Source of the DNA: Vibrio scophthalmi LMG 19158
GTDB lineage: Bacteria; Pseudomonadota; Gammaproteobacteria; Enterobacterales; Vibrionaceae
DNA length: 64,000 nucleotides
Reading direction: 5' to 3'
NCBI RefSeq assembly: GCF_000222585.1
Contig: NZ_AFWE01000083.1
Span: 50,078-114,077 of the forward strand
Of this stretch, positions 39,740 to 46,686 are shown piece by piece (position 1 is the first letter of the stretch; each line of letters begins with the position of its first letter). The notes beneath the pieces were generated by a model that worked only from the letters and a program-made list of their open reading frames with translations, ran no database searches and was not told where the DNA came from. The position numbers and the translations under genes were made by a program.

Positions 39740-40997
39740 GAATTAGCGCCTCAGTGATCGGTTTATTTACCCCTTTACGGGCGGAGAAAAACGCAGCGGT
39801 TAGGCAGATGGCGAGTACGCCAAGCAGTGCCCATACGGCCAATGAAAACGAGAAATAAATCGTCAATGGATAACCTTGCGTCATACCCGGTGGCGGCGGC
39901 ATTTGCACATCGACCACCATTAAAAAGAGGGTCAAAATACCCGTGGCGAGCACGCCGAATAGACTGCCGATTACCGCGAGTAATCCCGCCTCACGCATAA
40001 ATCCACCAATGATTTCGTTGGGGTAATTGCCTAAAGCGGAGAGGGTGCCAATTTCGCGGGTGCGCTCAGTGACCGACATTGTCATGGTATTGAAAAGTGC
40101 AACAAACACGACCAACGCCATGATGAGTCCCATGATGCCAAAGATGCGATCATAGAGATTTTTAACGTTTTGATAGTAAAACGCACGTTCGTGCCATGGT
40201 GTAATCTCTAGTGCCTGAGCTTGCTGGGCGATCAATCGGTCAATCGCCTGTGACACCACTTCAGTCTGCTCTAAATCAAACAAGAATACAGAGATGGTGC
40301 TGACTTTCTCGCTATAAAGTAGGTCTTGTGCGCTATCGATATGGACAAACAGTTGGCGTTTATCCATTTCGGGTACGCCAGTTGAATAGATGCCATGCAC
40401 CTTAAAATCGTAGGCATTGAGGGCACCATCGGTTGTGGTGGCGAGTAGCGTTACCCAGTCACCAATGGTCACGTTGAGATTGCGTGCCAGATCAACCGCC
40501 AACATCACTTCTGGTTCTGCTGGGTCATAGCGAGATGAGCGCAGGTTAGAGAGTGTTTTACCTTGCTGAACATCTAAGAACGGGCCTTTCATGTCAAATT
40601 CGCGTTCGTTAACGCCATTACCGATATAAATCGCAGATTTATTGCCATTGGAAATCAAACCGGTAAACGCAATATTTGGCTGCACGCCTCGCACGCTATC
40701 TAGGGCGATGATCTTTTTCACCAGATCATCGGGTTGCTCTAGGCCATTGGAGAGTGGCATCTCTTCATCTTTTTGAAAGTAATCAGGCGTTGAGATTATC
40801 AAATGACCAATGTCACGGGCTGTCGATTCTTTTAGGCTTTGATAGGTGTATAAGCCAAAGCCTCCAGTGGCGGTGAGCGCAAAGACAGCAATGCTAATAA
40901 TCAACATCGACATGGCACTACGGCGTTGATTACGGCGCAAGTTGAGCCATGCAAGTCGCATTGAATCAGGTATCAGTAACGAGATTAACTTGCCCAT
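39732..40997 (-). CDS. FtsX/MacB-type ABC permease, LolC/E-like
   Basis: The 421-residue permease has an N-terminal helix after WLNLRRNQRRS (residues 25-50), a large periplasmic domain of about 230 residues (MacB periplasmic core type) and three C-terminal helices. Its coupling segment is SVTERTREIGTLSALG. It shares the plan of LolC/LolE but is not either of them, as canonical lolCDE lies at 7.6-10.7 kb. RBS GAGGTGA precedes the ATG at 40997. It overlaps the ATPase gene by 13 nt. A mechanotransmitting or lipid-extracting pump is likely from the family. Confidence 0.9.
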   Translation of the reverse strand: MGKLISLLIPDSMRLAWLNLRRNQRRSAMSMLIISIAVFALTATGGFGLYTYQSLKESTARDIGHLIISTPDYFQKDEEMPLSNGLEQPDDLVKKIIALDSVRGVQPNIAFTGLISNGNKSAIYIGNGVNEREFDMKGPFLDVQQGKTLSNLRSSRYDPAEPEVMLAVDLARNLNVTIGDWVTLLATTTDGALNAYDFKVHGIYSTGVPEMDKRQLFVHIDSAQDLLYSEKVSTISVFLFDLEQTEVVSQAIDRLIAQQAQALEITPWHERAFYYQNVKNLYDRIFGIMGLIMALVVFVALFNTMTMSVTERTREIGTLSALGNYPNEIIGGFMREAGLLAVIGSLFGVLATGILTLFLMVVDVQMPPPPGMTQGYPLTIYFSFSLAVWALLGVLAICLTAAFFSARKGVNKPITEALIHV

Positions 40998-41683
40998 GAG
41001 ATCACCTCACTATTTTGTTCAAGCTGATGCAACTTGCCATCGAGGAGCTCAATGGTGCGATCACAACGAGAGGCCATACGTGCATCATGAGTGGCGACCA
41101 CAAAAGTAGTGTTCATTTCATGACCGAGGTTTTTCATAATATCGATAACTTTATTCGCGGTTTGGCTATCGAGGCTGGCGGTCGGCTCATCGGCAATCAC
41201 CAATCTTGGTTGATGAACCAAAGCTCGCGCAATCGCTACGCGTTGTTGTTGCCCGCCAGATAGGTTATCAGGGCGATGGTGGTGGTAGTCCTCAAGCCCA
41301 ACGAGTTCGAGCATTTGCGCCGCTTTATAGTGTTGCTCCTTGCGACTAAAGCCATTAAGTAACAGAGGGTAGGCGACGTTCTCCATTGCGTTCATGACAG
41401 GAACTAGATTAAAGCGTTGGAAAATAAAGCCTAAACTGGTTCGGCGCAGCATAGCGGCTTGCTTGGCATTTTTGGGAAGTGGAATCCCATCCATACTGAC
41501 GCTACCTTGGTATTGCATATCCAGCAAACCTAAGATGTTGAGTAAAGTGCTCTTACCGCTTCCTGAGGGGCCGCACAGCGCGACCATTTCGCCGGCTAAA
41601 ATCTCGCCCGAGACATCTTTGAGTGCAGGGACGGTTTGATTCCCCAGTTGGTAATGACGTTCGATGTGGTTGAAAATGAGCAT
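40985..41683 (-). CDS. LolD/MacB-type ABC ATPase
   Basis: The 232-residue ATPase has Walker A (GPSGSGKST), Q-loop (GFIFQRFNLVPVM), signature LSGGQQQR, Walker B (LVIADEPTASLD) and H-loop (VATHD), all of the MacB/LolD subfamily. I chose the ATG at 41683 because GAGGG sits 6 nt upstream and the family N-terminus (LIFNHIERHYQLGNQTVPALKDVS) begins there; the longer frame to 41752 overlaps the upstream gene. It lies 10 nt after the stop of the helical protein gene. Confidence 0.92.
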   Translation of the reverse strand: MLIFNHIERHYQLGNQTVPALKDVSGEILAGEMVALCGPSGSGKSTLLNILGLLDMQYQGSVSMDGIPLPKNAKQAAMLRRTSLGFIFQRFNLVPVMNAMENVAYPLLLNGFSRKEQHYKAAQMLELVGLEDYHHHRPDNLSGGQQQRVAIARALVHQPRLVIADEPTASLDSQTANKVIDIMKNLGHEMNTTFVVATHDARMASRCDRTIELLDGKLHQLEQNSEVISWAS

Positions 41684-41693
41684 AACGCGTCCC

Positions 41694-42344
41694 TCAACCT
41701 TGGCTTGCGACAAGGCGTTTTGCGGCCTGAGTTTGTGGATTATTCGCATCAAAATCTTCCATGGTGCTTAACCAAGCTTGTGCTTGAGGCAAATCCTCCG
41801 CTCTAATCGCCGCAACGATGCCAGTGTGATAAATCCAAGCTGAAGCGGCAAAAGGTTGTTGAACGAAGTTCTCGTCGTTGAGCAGATTAAGATAGATGTC
41901 ATAACCACGCTCAAAGTGATTGAACATGTCGGGTAGGGAGGTGTAGGTGACCGCTGCCATCGCCTGCGCTAAATACGCTTCCGGCAACCCTTGGATGCGC
42001 TCTTGTTGGTTGATATCTTCAGGTAAGGTATCAAGTAAGCCAATCCCTTTCGCCATGGTGGCTAATCCTTGCTCGGTGTACTTCATTTTGTTCCATGGCA
42101 TAAAGGCATCACGGCCTTGCAGTGTTTGTGTGCTGCCTAAATAGACCATGGTGAGTGGTTTAGCGCCTTGTTGTTCAATCAGTGAATTGAGTTGGTCGTA
42201 GACGGTTTCAACCATGGCTTCATCGCCATCGGCGGCTTGTGAATAGCTGGCTAGAATGTCAGCGGTTGGGTTGGCATAAAGGTGAGTACTGCCAATTGAC
42301 GTGGCCAGAACTGCGCTTAAAAGTAAAATTTTGCATGTTGTCAT
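41694..42344 (-). CDS. Secreted helical protein of unknown function, first gene of the Lol-like operon
   Basis: The 216-residue protein has a signal peptide (TTCKILLLSAVLATSIGSTHLYA) and a mature helix-rich region resembling TPR-like repeats (MAKGIGLLDTLPEDI, LPDMFNHFERGYDIYLNLL, DLPQAQAWLSTMEDF). There is no cysteine after the signal, so it is probably soluble periplasmic. I do not recognise a named family. The ATG at 42344 was chosen over the longer frame to 42419, which would bury the signal peptide. It is the first gene of the seven-gene operon, with candidate LytTR repeats upstream. Confidence 0.7.
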   Translation of the reverse strand: MTTCKILLLSAVLATSIGSTHLYANPTADILASYSQAADGDEAMVETVYDQLNSLIEQQGAKPLTMVYLGSTQTLQGRDAFMPWNKMKYTEQGLATMAKGIGLLDTLPEDINQQERIQGLPEAYLAQAMAAVTYTSLPDMFNHFERGYDIYLNLLNDENFVQQPFAASAWIYHTGIVAAIRAEDLPQAQAWLSTMEDFDANNPQTQAAKRLVASQG

Positions 42345-42377
42345 TGCGTGAATCCCTGTCGCTATGTGAATGATGAC

Positions 42378-42446
42378 AGAATAGGCGTAACGACTAAGTG
42401 GTGTTGGTTGATGAGACAAACGGTCATTTACTGGGATAAATGGTCA
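42378..42446 (-). promoter_or_regulatory. Candidate LytTR-activated promoter
   Basis: Two direct repeats GGTCA (42422-42426 and 42442-42446) lie 20 bp apart, about two helical turns. A -10-like TATTCT (minus strand, 42378-42383) is 40-60 bp away, with no good -35. LytTR regulators typically bind paired direct repeats with about 21-22 bp period upstream of weak promoters. This is a pattern-based guess. Confidence 0.35.
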
Positions 42447-42581
42447 GTGGCTCGGATGAATTGTGATGACAAAAGGTTCGCTCGCTTCGGTACTGCGCTT
42501 GGTATAAAGTGGCCGCTCAGTTTAGTGATGAGGTAAATCCTGAGCTGTAGACGTGACCAAAAATACAGGAACATAACTTTT

Positions 42582-43166
42582 ATGAGCGAACTGAATCCTC
42601 AGCAAGAAACGGCTCTCGCTACGTTCAAAGCGAATCTTCATCTACCACATGGTGGCTTCTATGCCTTGATTGTCGAGCTGAGTAAAAAGTACCAATTGCC
42701 TTTTCAAACGGTGCGCTCTGTCGTGATGAAAGCACAGCGAGGGATTGAGAATAGTATTCGCACTGAGCCTGATACGCTGAGTGAGATTGATATTAGCCAA
42801 GCTCATTGGCGTAATGTTATCGATCAAGTACTGCATGATCTTGCCAAAGAGAATACCCAAGTGATGGATGACTTAGCGAACAATCCAAGCTATCAGAAAG
42901 CACTAAGCGCAATGTCTCAGATTGATAGTGAAGCGATGCGCGAAGAAGTCCTAGAGTGGTTAATGCAAGCCTACGAGAAAGAAGTGCTTAAACCTTTATT
43001 AGCGATGCTAAGAACCTCGCCACTCTATTGGAAATTGATGCTAGCGGAAGAACTTAATCAAATGAATGAAAGTTGTCGGTCTCAATTTCATGAGTATCCG
43101 CAGCACGTTGAAGCGGCCGCACATCTATTTGATTTAGATAAAAAAGTCAGAGCAATGACCTTTTAA
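42582..43166 (+). CDS. Uncharacterised helical cytoplasmic protein
   Basis: The 194-residue protein has no signal peptide, membrane helix or recognised domain. It is predicted almost entirely helical, with a mildly acidic character and many Q/E/L residues. The N-terminal part (HLPHGGFYALIVELSKKYQLPFQTVRSVVMKAQRG) could be a helix-turn-helix-like segment, but this is not a firm call. It is divergent from the Lol-like operon and is followed by a strong terminator. Confidence 0.65.
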   Translation: MSELNPQQETALATFKANLHLPHGGFYALIVELSKKYQLPFQTVRSVVMKAQRGIENSIRTEPDTLSEIDISQAHWRNVIDQVLHDLAKENTQVMDDLANNPSYQKALSAMSQIDSEAMREEVLEWLMQAYEKEVLKPLLAMLRTSPLYWKLMLAEELNQMNESCRSQFHEYPQHVEAAAHLFDLDKKVRAMTF

Positions 43167-43184
43167 AAGAATAGAAGTATTTAG

Positions 43185-43216
43185 AAATCCCTCGATTTAT
43201 CGAGGGATTTTTTTTT
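43185..43216 (+). terminator. Terminator of the helical protein gene
   Basis: AAATCCCTCGAT/ATCGAGGGATTT stem (43185-43196 with 43199-43210) is followed by T6. Confidence 0.9.
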
Positions 43217-43354
43217 GTGATGAAGAAAATCACGAGTGCGTCTCATGCTGGTTTATGTCTCGTGAGAAAGGATAACGGTACATAACCGCTTTATGGGAAG
43301 ATCTAGGATGATTGACAAAAATAGATATTAGAAATACGACAAGGAAAGGTTAAC

Positions 43355-43783
43355 GTGCAAAATAGTAAGTTTAAAGACGGTTTGAAAATGGTTGCGATCA
43401 CGGTTGCTGGACTGGTGATCTTCAATGTCATGGCCGTGATGATGGGGTTTGTGACTTTTTATCTTTGTGAGGATGTCTTCAACATCTACGGTGATGAGGC
43501 CCCTATAGGCAGCGCCGCGTTTATTGCGGGGATTGTTTGCGTGCTGTTTCTTAGTGGCAGGGTCGCGGCACATTACCAGCAGGTTGCACCAGCGCAAACG
43601 TTGTTTCTATCAACCTCATTGCTTTATCTCGCCATAATTTTAATTGTTCGTCATATTGTTATTTCCTTCGGTTTTGATCAGTTGGTCAATACGATTGTTG
43701 TCGCTCAATTGTTGGTATATTTGTTCTTATTTGCCTATATTTCTTTGAAAACTCGCAAGGTAAACGCGCAGCAACAGGCATAG
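43355..43783 (+). CDS. Small polytopic membrane protein, unknown
   Basis: The 142-residue protein starts with GTG behind AAAGG and has about four membrane helices: residues about 12-38, 52-68, 80-103 and 108-132. The tail is short and basic (KTRKVNAQQQA). It contains no conserved motif I recognise. A helix-1/helix-2 loop (YLCEDVFNIYGDEAPIG) lies outside the membrane. The gene stands alone. Confidence 0.65.
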   Translation: MQNSKFKDGLKMVAITVAGLVIFNVMAVMMGFVTFYLCEDVFNIYGDEAPIGSAAFIAGIVCVLFLSGRVAAHYQQVAPAQTLFLSTSLLYLAIILIVRHIVISFGFDQLVNTIVVAQLLVYLFLFAYISLKTRKVNAQQQA

Positions 43784-43921
43784 TGAGTGTTTGAGCGATT
43801 TAATGTGGGAAAGCCAGAGATAATTTTGGCTGGCCAGCGCGCACAGATGTAACCAAGATTAGCGCTAGTCTGAGTTTTACAATGATAGGCTATGCGATAG
43901 GTAAATACAGAGGAGCGTGTG

Positions 43922-44164
43922 ATGGATATTGAAGTGTTGAGAGCGTTTTTTGGTTGGTGTTCAGTGCTAAATTTGCTGGTGTTAATCGTGGCGGGTTTTT
44001 CATTGTTCAATGGTCAAGAACGTATTATGAGTATCCACCGTCAATTTATCGCTTTATCTGATGATGAATTAAAAGCGCAGTATTTTCGTTACCTAGCAAC
44101 CTATAAGCTGTTAATTTTAGTGTTTAATGTCGTGCCTTATGTGGCGCTATACATTATCGCTTAG
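43922..44164 (+). CDS. Small membrane protein, DUF6868-like
   Basis: The 80-residue protein has two membrane helices, residues about 9-28 and 60-78, separated by a basic/polar loop (HRQFIALSDDELKAQYFRYLATYK). The MDIEVLRAFFGWCSVLN start resembles the small DUF6868 family; I am not certain. The ATG at 43922 has AGGAG 6 nt upstream, better than the GTG at 43919. Confidence 0.6.
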   Translation: MDIEVLRAFFGWCSVLNLLVLIVAGFSLFNGQERIMSIHRQFIALSDDELKAQYFRYLATYKLLILVFNVVPYVALYIIA

Positions 44165-44186
44165 GATTGAATGTTTACTATTCGGT

Positions 44187-44212
44187 AGCAGTGGGGCCGT
44201 CGCCCCACTGCT
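44187..44212 (+). terminator. Stem-loop after the small membrane protein gene
   Basis: AGCAGTGGGGC/GCCCCACTGCT, 11-bp perfect stem with a 4-nt loop, lies between two convergent genes. The T run after it is weak in both directions. Confidence 0.55.
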
Positions 44213-44220
44213 AATTCTTA

Positions 44221-44481
44221 TTAGTTTTTCTTCTCGAAACAAACCGTTAGCTCAGTGGTTGATTTGTTGTCAGTTGTGTATTCTGACGTATAAACCATTG
44301 TCCAACCATCATAAGCCGCAAGTTCTTCGTTGGTATCTGAAGACCCAGTTTCCACTGTTACGCAACGAAACATTTTTTCTGAGTTAGTCGCGTCAAAATC
44401 ACGCATTTGGCTGGTCACGTTAGCACCAGAACAAGCCGTTAACATAACAGCGATGATTGAAGCGAATAAGCCTTTGTACAT
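44221..44481 (-). CDS. Small lipoprotein of unknown function
   Basis: The 86-residue protein has a lipoprotein signal with lipobox LTAC, the modified cysteine being C17. The start at 44481 puts YKGLFASIIAVML directly before it; the longer frame to 44496 is less likely. The mature part has two further cysteines that could form a disulfide (RCVTVETG and LTVCFEKKN). No family was recognised. Confidence 0.7.
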   Translation of the reverse strand: MYKGLFASIIAVMLTACSGANVTSQMRDFDATNSEKMFRCVTVETGSSDTNEELAAYDGWTMVYTSEYTTDNKSTTELTVCFEKKN

Positions 44482-44570
44482 AGAGTGTAAATCCATAGAG
44501 TTATATTTCGGCTGCGAAGTTAATGGAATGACACTCTGTAAGCAAGAAAAATCATTGAAAATAGTAACTT

Positions 44571-44610
44571 AGCTTGAGCGCAATCCATTGCGTTCAAGCT
44601 GTTTTTATTT
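44571..44610 (+). terminator. Plus-strand terminator with no obvious gene
   Basis: A 14-bp stem AGCTTGAGCGCAAT/ATTGCGTTCAAGCT (one G-T mismatch) with a tight loop is followed by TGTTTTTATTT on the plus strand. No annotated plus-strand gene ends here, so it may terminate a small RNA. Confidence 0.6.
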
Positions 44611-44668
44611 GAAAAGGAACAAGTGTATTTTTTCACTAGCAGGATAAAGTAACAGTGCAAATGTGGCT

Positions 44669-45379
44669 TTACTCGCTAACAATACGATTGCCGCCGCAAC
44701 TAAACGCAATAATTTGGCTAATGTGAGTGAGGCTACACCCACTTTGTTGCTGCCAATGCACAAATGCTTGATTGCATTGGCTAAGGGAACGCTTAGTATC
44801 TCGACCGCCCTCGACGATCTTGTAGCTACGTAAATACGCTTCCACATCACTGGATAAAATAAAGGTATCCACCCCCATTTGGCGCAATGCATAGGGACCG
44901 GTGTTGCCACCCAAACGTTGGCCATTTTTTTTCAAGTAAAGCCATAGGTCGGTGAGGTTTTCAGCTGGCCAGTTCGCAATCATCTTGCCCAGTGAGCCAT
45001 GTTCAATACGCGCCTCGTGAATCATTTGCGCGTTGGCAGCAATCGACATGACTTTGCTATGGTGACGAATAATACGTTTGTCACTTGCTTTTGCTTCCCA
45101 TTGCTCGTCAGAGAGCATGAGTAATGGATCGATCTTAAAACCAAAAAAGAGCTCTTCAAAATTAGGCCATTTATTGCGAACTACTTTCCATGCCATACCG
45201 CATTGAAATACCTTCATTGAAAATGCAGAGAGCCAACGGTCATCGCTAATCGCCGCGATCTCTTCGCGGCTGAGAGGCGTGGACAGCAGAGCTTCAAGTG
45301 CTTGCTCACCGCCTTTACGCTCCGTAGCGCGTTGGTAGATAGCTGTGAAGTGTTCTAAGTTCATCGCTTCAATCGGCAT
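44669..45379 (-). CDS. Divergent DNA-3-methyladenine glycosylase I family protein
   Basis: The 236-residue protein resembles Tag-family adenine glycosylases (KVFQCGMAWKVVRNKWPNF and QMGVDTFILSSDVEAYL are family-like), which excise 3-methyladenine from DNA. The N-terminus lacks the cysteine and histidine zinc ligands of E. coli Tag and starts MPIEAMNLEHF. A C-terminal segment with C, H and C is present but is not the classical ligand pair. Activity is therefore uncertain; it may act on another base. It is preceded by the dsbA-like gene's terminator and starts near 45379; an internal ATG at 45364 is also possible. Confidence 0.7.
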   Translation of the reverse strand: MPIEAMNLEHFTAIYQRATERKGGEQALEALLSTPLSREEIAAISDDRWLSAFSMKVFQCGMAWKVVRNKWPNFEELFFGFKIDPLLMLSDEQWEAKASDKRIIRHHSKVMSIAANAQMIHEARIEHGSLGKMIANWPAENLTDLWLYLKKNGQRLGGNTGPYALRQMGVDTFILSSDVEAYLRSYKIVEGGRDTKRSLSQCNQAFVHWQQQSGCSLTHISQIIAFSCGGNRIVSE

Positions 45380-45394
45380 GGTGTGAATCCTAAT

Positions 45395-45421
45395 AAAAAA
45401 GCCAGAACATGGGCTCTGGCT
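45395..45421 (-). terminator. Terminator of the DsbA-like gene
   Basis: AGCCAGA/TCTGGCT stem (45400-45406 with 45415-45421) is followed by a T6 run on the minus strand. Confidence 0.85.
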
Positions 45422-45454
45422 AGTGGAGTGTAGGGAAAATGGCGAGTGTAACGC

Positions 45455-46075
45455 CTATAGCGTCAGTAGGTAGTTAACCAACTGGTTGTACTCGGCGTAA
45501 CTAGTGATCTTATTCGCGACAACGATGTACTTGTCATTCACCACCACCGCAGGTACACCGCGTAGTGTGCTGTTGGTGAATTTTTCATCGTATTCTTTTA
45601 GCTTGGCTTCTACCGCTTTGCTATTGTAAGCCAAGTCGAACGCGTTAGCGCTGACGCCTTTATCGATAAATAACTGGCGAATTTCCGCTTCACTTTGAGG
45701 CGCTTTACGCAAAATATGGATTTGTTCGAACATCGCAGGAACCATGCGATCTTCTACTTGCAGTACCACCATGGTGGCATACGCTTTTACCATGGAAGAT
45801 GCCATTGGACCGCCCATAAAGCCGACATGCACTTTTTCGAACGTCACATCGTCCGCCAGCGCTGGTTTTAAGTTCTTCACGATCGATTCAAACTTGTAGC
45901 AGTGTGGGCAATAAAATGAAAAGTATTCAGTGACGGTGGGAGTGTCGGCTTTTGGCCCGTCGATAACCGTGTAGTAGTCGCCTTCAGTAAAGGTCGGTTT
46001 TGGTTGGTCGGCAGTGGCGGCTTGTACTGAAAATGCCATCATCAATGAGGCGAAAAGTGCAAAAATCTTGTTCAT
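45455..46075 (-). CDS. DsbA-family periplasmic thiol:disulfide oxidoreductase
   Basis: The 206-residue protein has a signal peptide (NKIFALFASLMMAFSVQAA), a thioredoxin fold and the DsbA active site FYCPHCYKFE, with a cis-Pro loop (LRGVPAVVVND). DsbA introduces disulfides into exported proteins. The canonical Vibrio DsbA (TcpG) starts differently, so this may be a second DsbA or a DsbA-like variant. It is followed by its own terminator. The adjacent small cysteine-rich protein gene upstream could be a partner or substrate, as inference. Confidence 0.88.
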   Translation of the reverse strand: MNKIFALFASLMMAFSVQAATADQPKPTFTEGDYYTVIDGPKADTPTVTEYFSFYCPHCYKFESIVKNLKPALADDVTFEKVHVGFMGGPMASSMVKAYATMVVLQVEDRMVPAMFEQIHILRKAPQSEAEIRQLFIDKGVSANAFDLAYNSKAVEAKLKEYDEKFTNSTLRGVPAVVVNDKYIVVANKITSYAEYNQLVNYLLTL

Positions 46076-46165
46076 ATTCTTATTTCCTAATGGTGTCGCT
46101 TTAAATGTAATACGCGTGCATACCGCACGAGGGCGATCGTTTGATCGGATTAACGAAGTCTAATA

Positions 46166-46531
46166 TTAGGAGATAGGAGGACGAAAAAGTGTTTGGGTTC
46201 GGCTAATCGCTTTACCCACAACATCATGCCCGATCGGCGCAATAGCAGAAGGGGAAAGTTGTAATGCGTAATTGAGCGGCTCAAAAGGCATTTTCATCAC
46301 ACAGAATGACGAACAGCTCTGATGCTCAACTTTAGCATGATGATCGAGGTTAAGTGAGCGATTGCTATCAGGACATTCAACCGCAGAAACCGCGATTTGA
46401 TTATGGTGAATATTGTCGTTGGTTTGATCAGGAAGGGCAGTATTGGCTTGTACGGAATTAAACGCGCTCAGCCATAGCAGGCAAAAAGCACTGAATAGAG
46501 CGACCAGTAATTGACGATTTGTTTGTGGCAT
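46166..46531 (-). CDS. Small exported or membrane-anchored Cys/His protein
   Basis: The 121-residue protein has an N-terminal hydrophobic segment (LLVALFSAFCLLWLSAFNSV) followed by a short soluble part. This contains DNIHHNQ, VECPDSN and DHHAKVEHQSCSSFCVMKM. The His and Cys pattern resembles small CopL/DUF2946-type metal-related proteins, but I cannot place it firmly. The start was moved to the ATG at 46531 (PQTNRQLLVAL). It lies between the DsbA-like gene and the Hsp70 operon. Confidence 0.6.
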   Translation of the reverse strand: MPQTNRQLLVALFSAFCLLWLSAFNSVQANTALPDQTNDNIHHNQIAVSAVECPDSNRSLNLDHHAKVEHQSCSSFCVMKMPFEPLNYALQLSPSAIAPIGHDVVGKAISRTQTLFRPPIS

Positions 46532-46596
46532 CAATGGGCTACCTATTTCCTCATTGCCGATCATCTTACCCCAAGCTTGATTGAGAGGGTAGTGTT

Positions 46597-46631
46597 AAAA
46601 AATGCCCCCAAGCTGGAACAGCAAGAGGGCA
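46597..46631 (-). terminator. Terminator of the Hsp70 operon
   Basis: On the minus strand TGCCC...GGGCA arms with an inner GCTG/CAGC pair are followed by T6. It lies about 55 nt past the stop of the longer Hsp70 gene. Confidence 0.8.
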
Positions 46632-46686
46632 GTTATAACTTTAAAACTAAATGTGTCGTACTGATGTTAGGCGAACAACGGCAATA

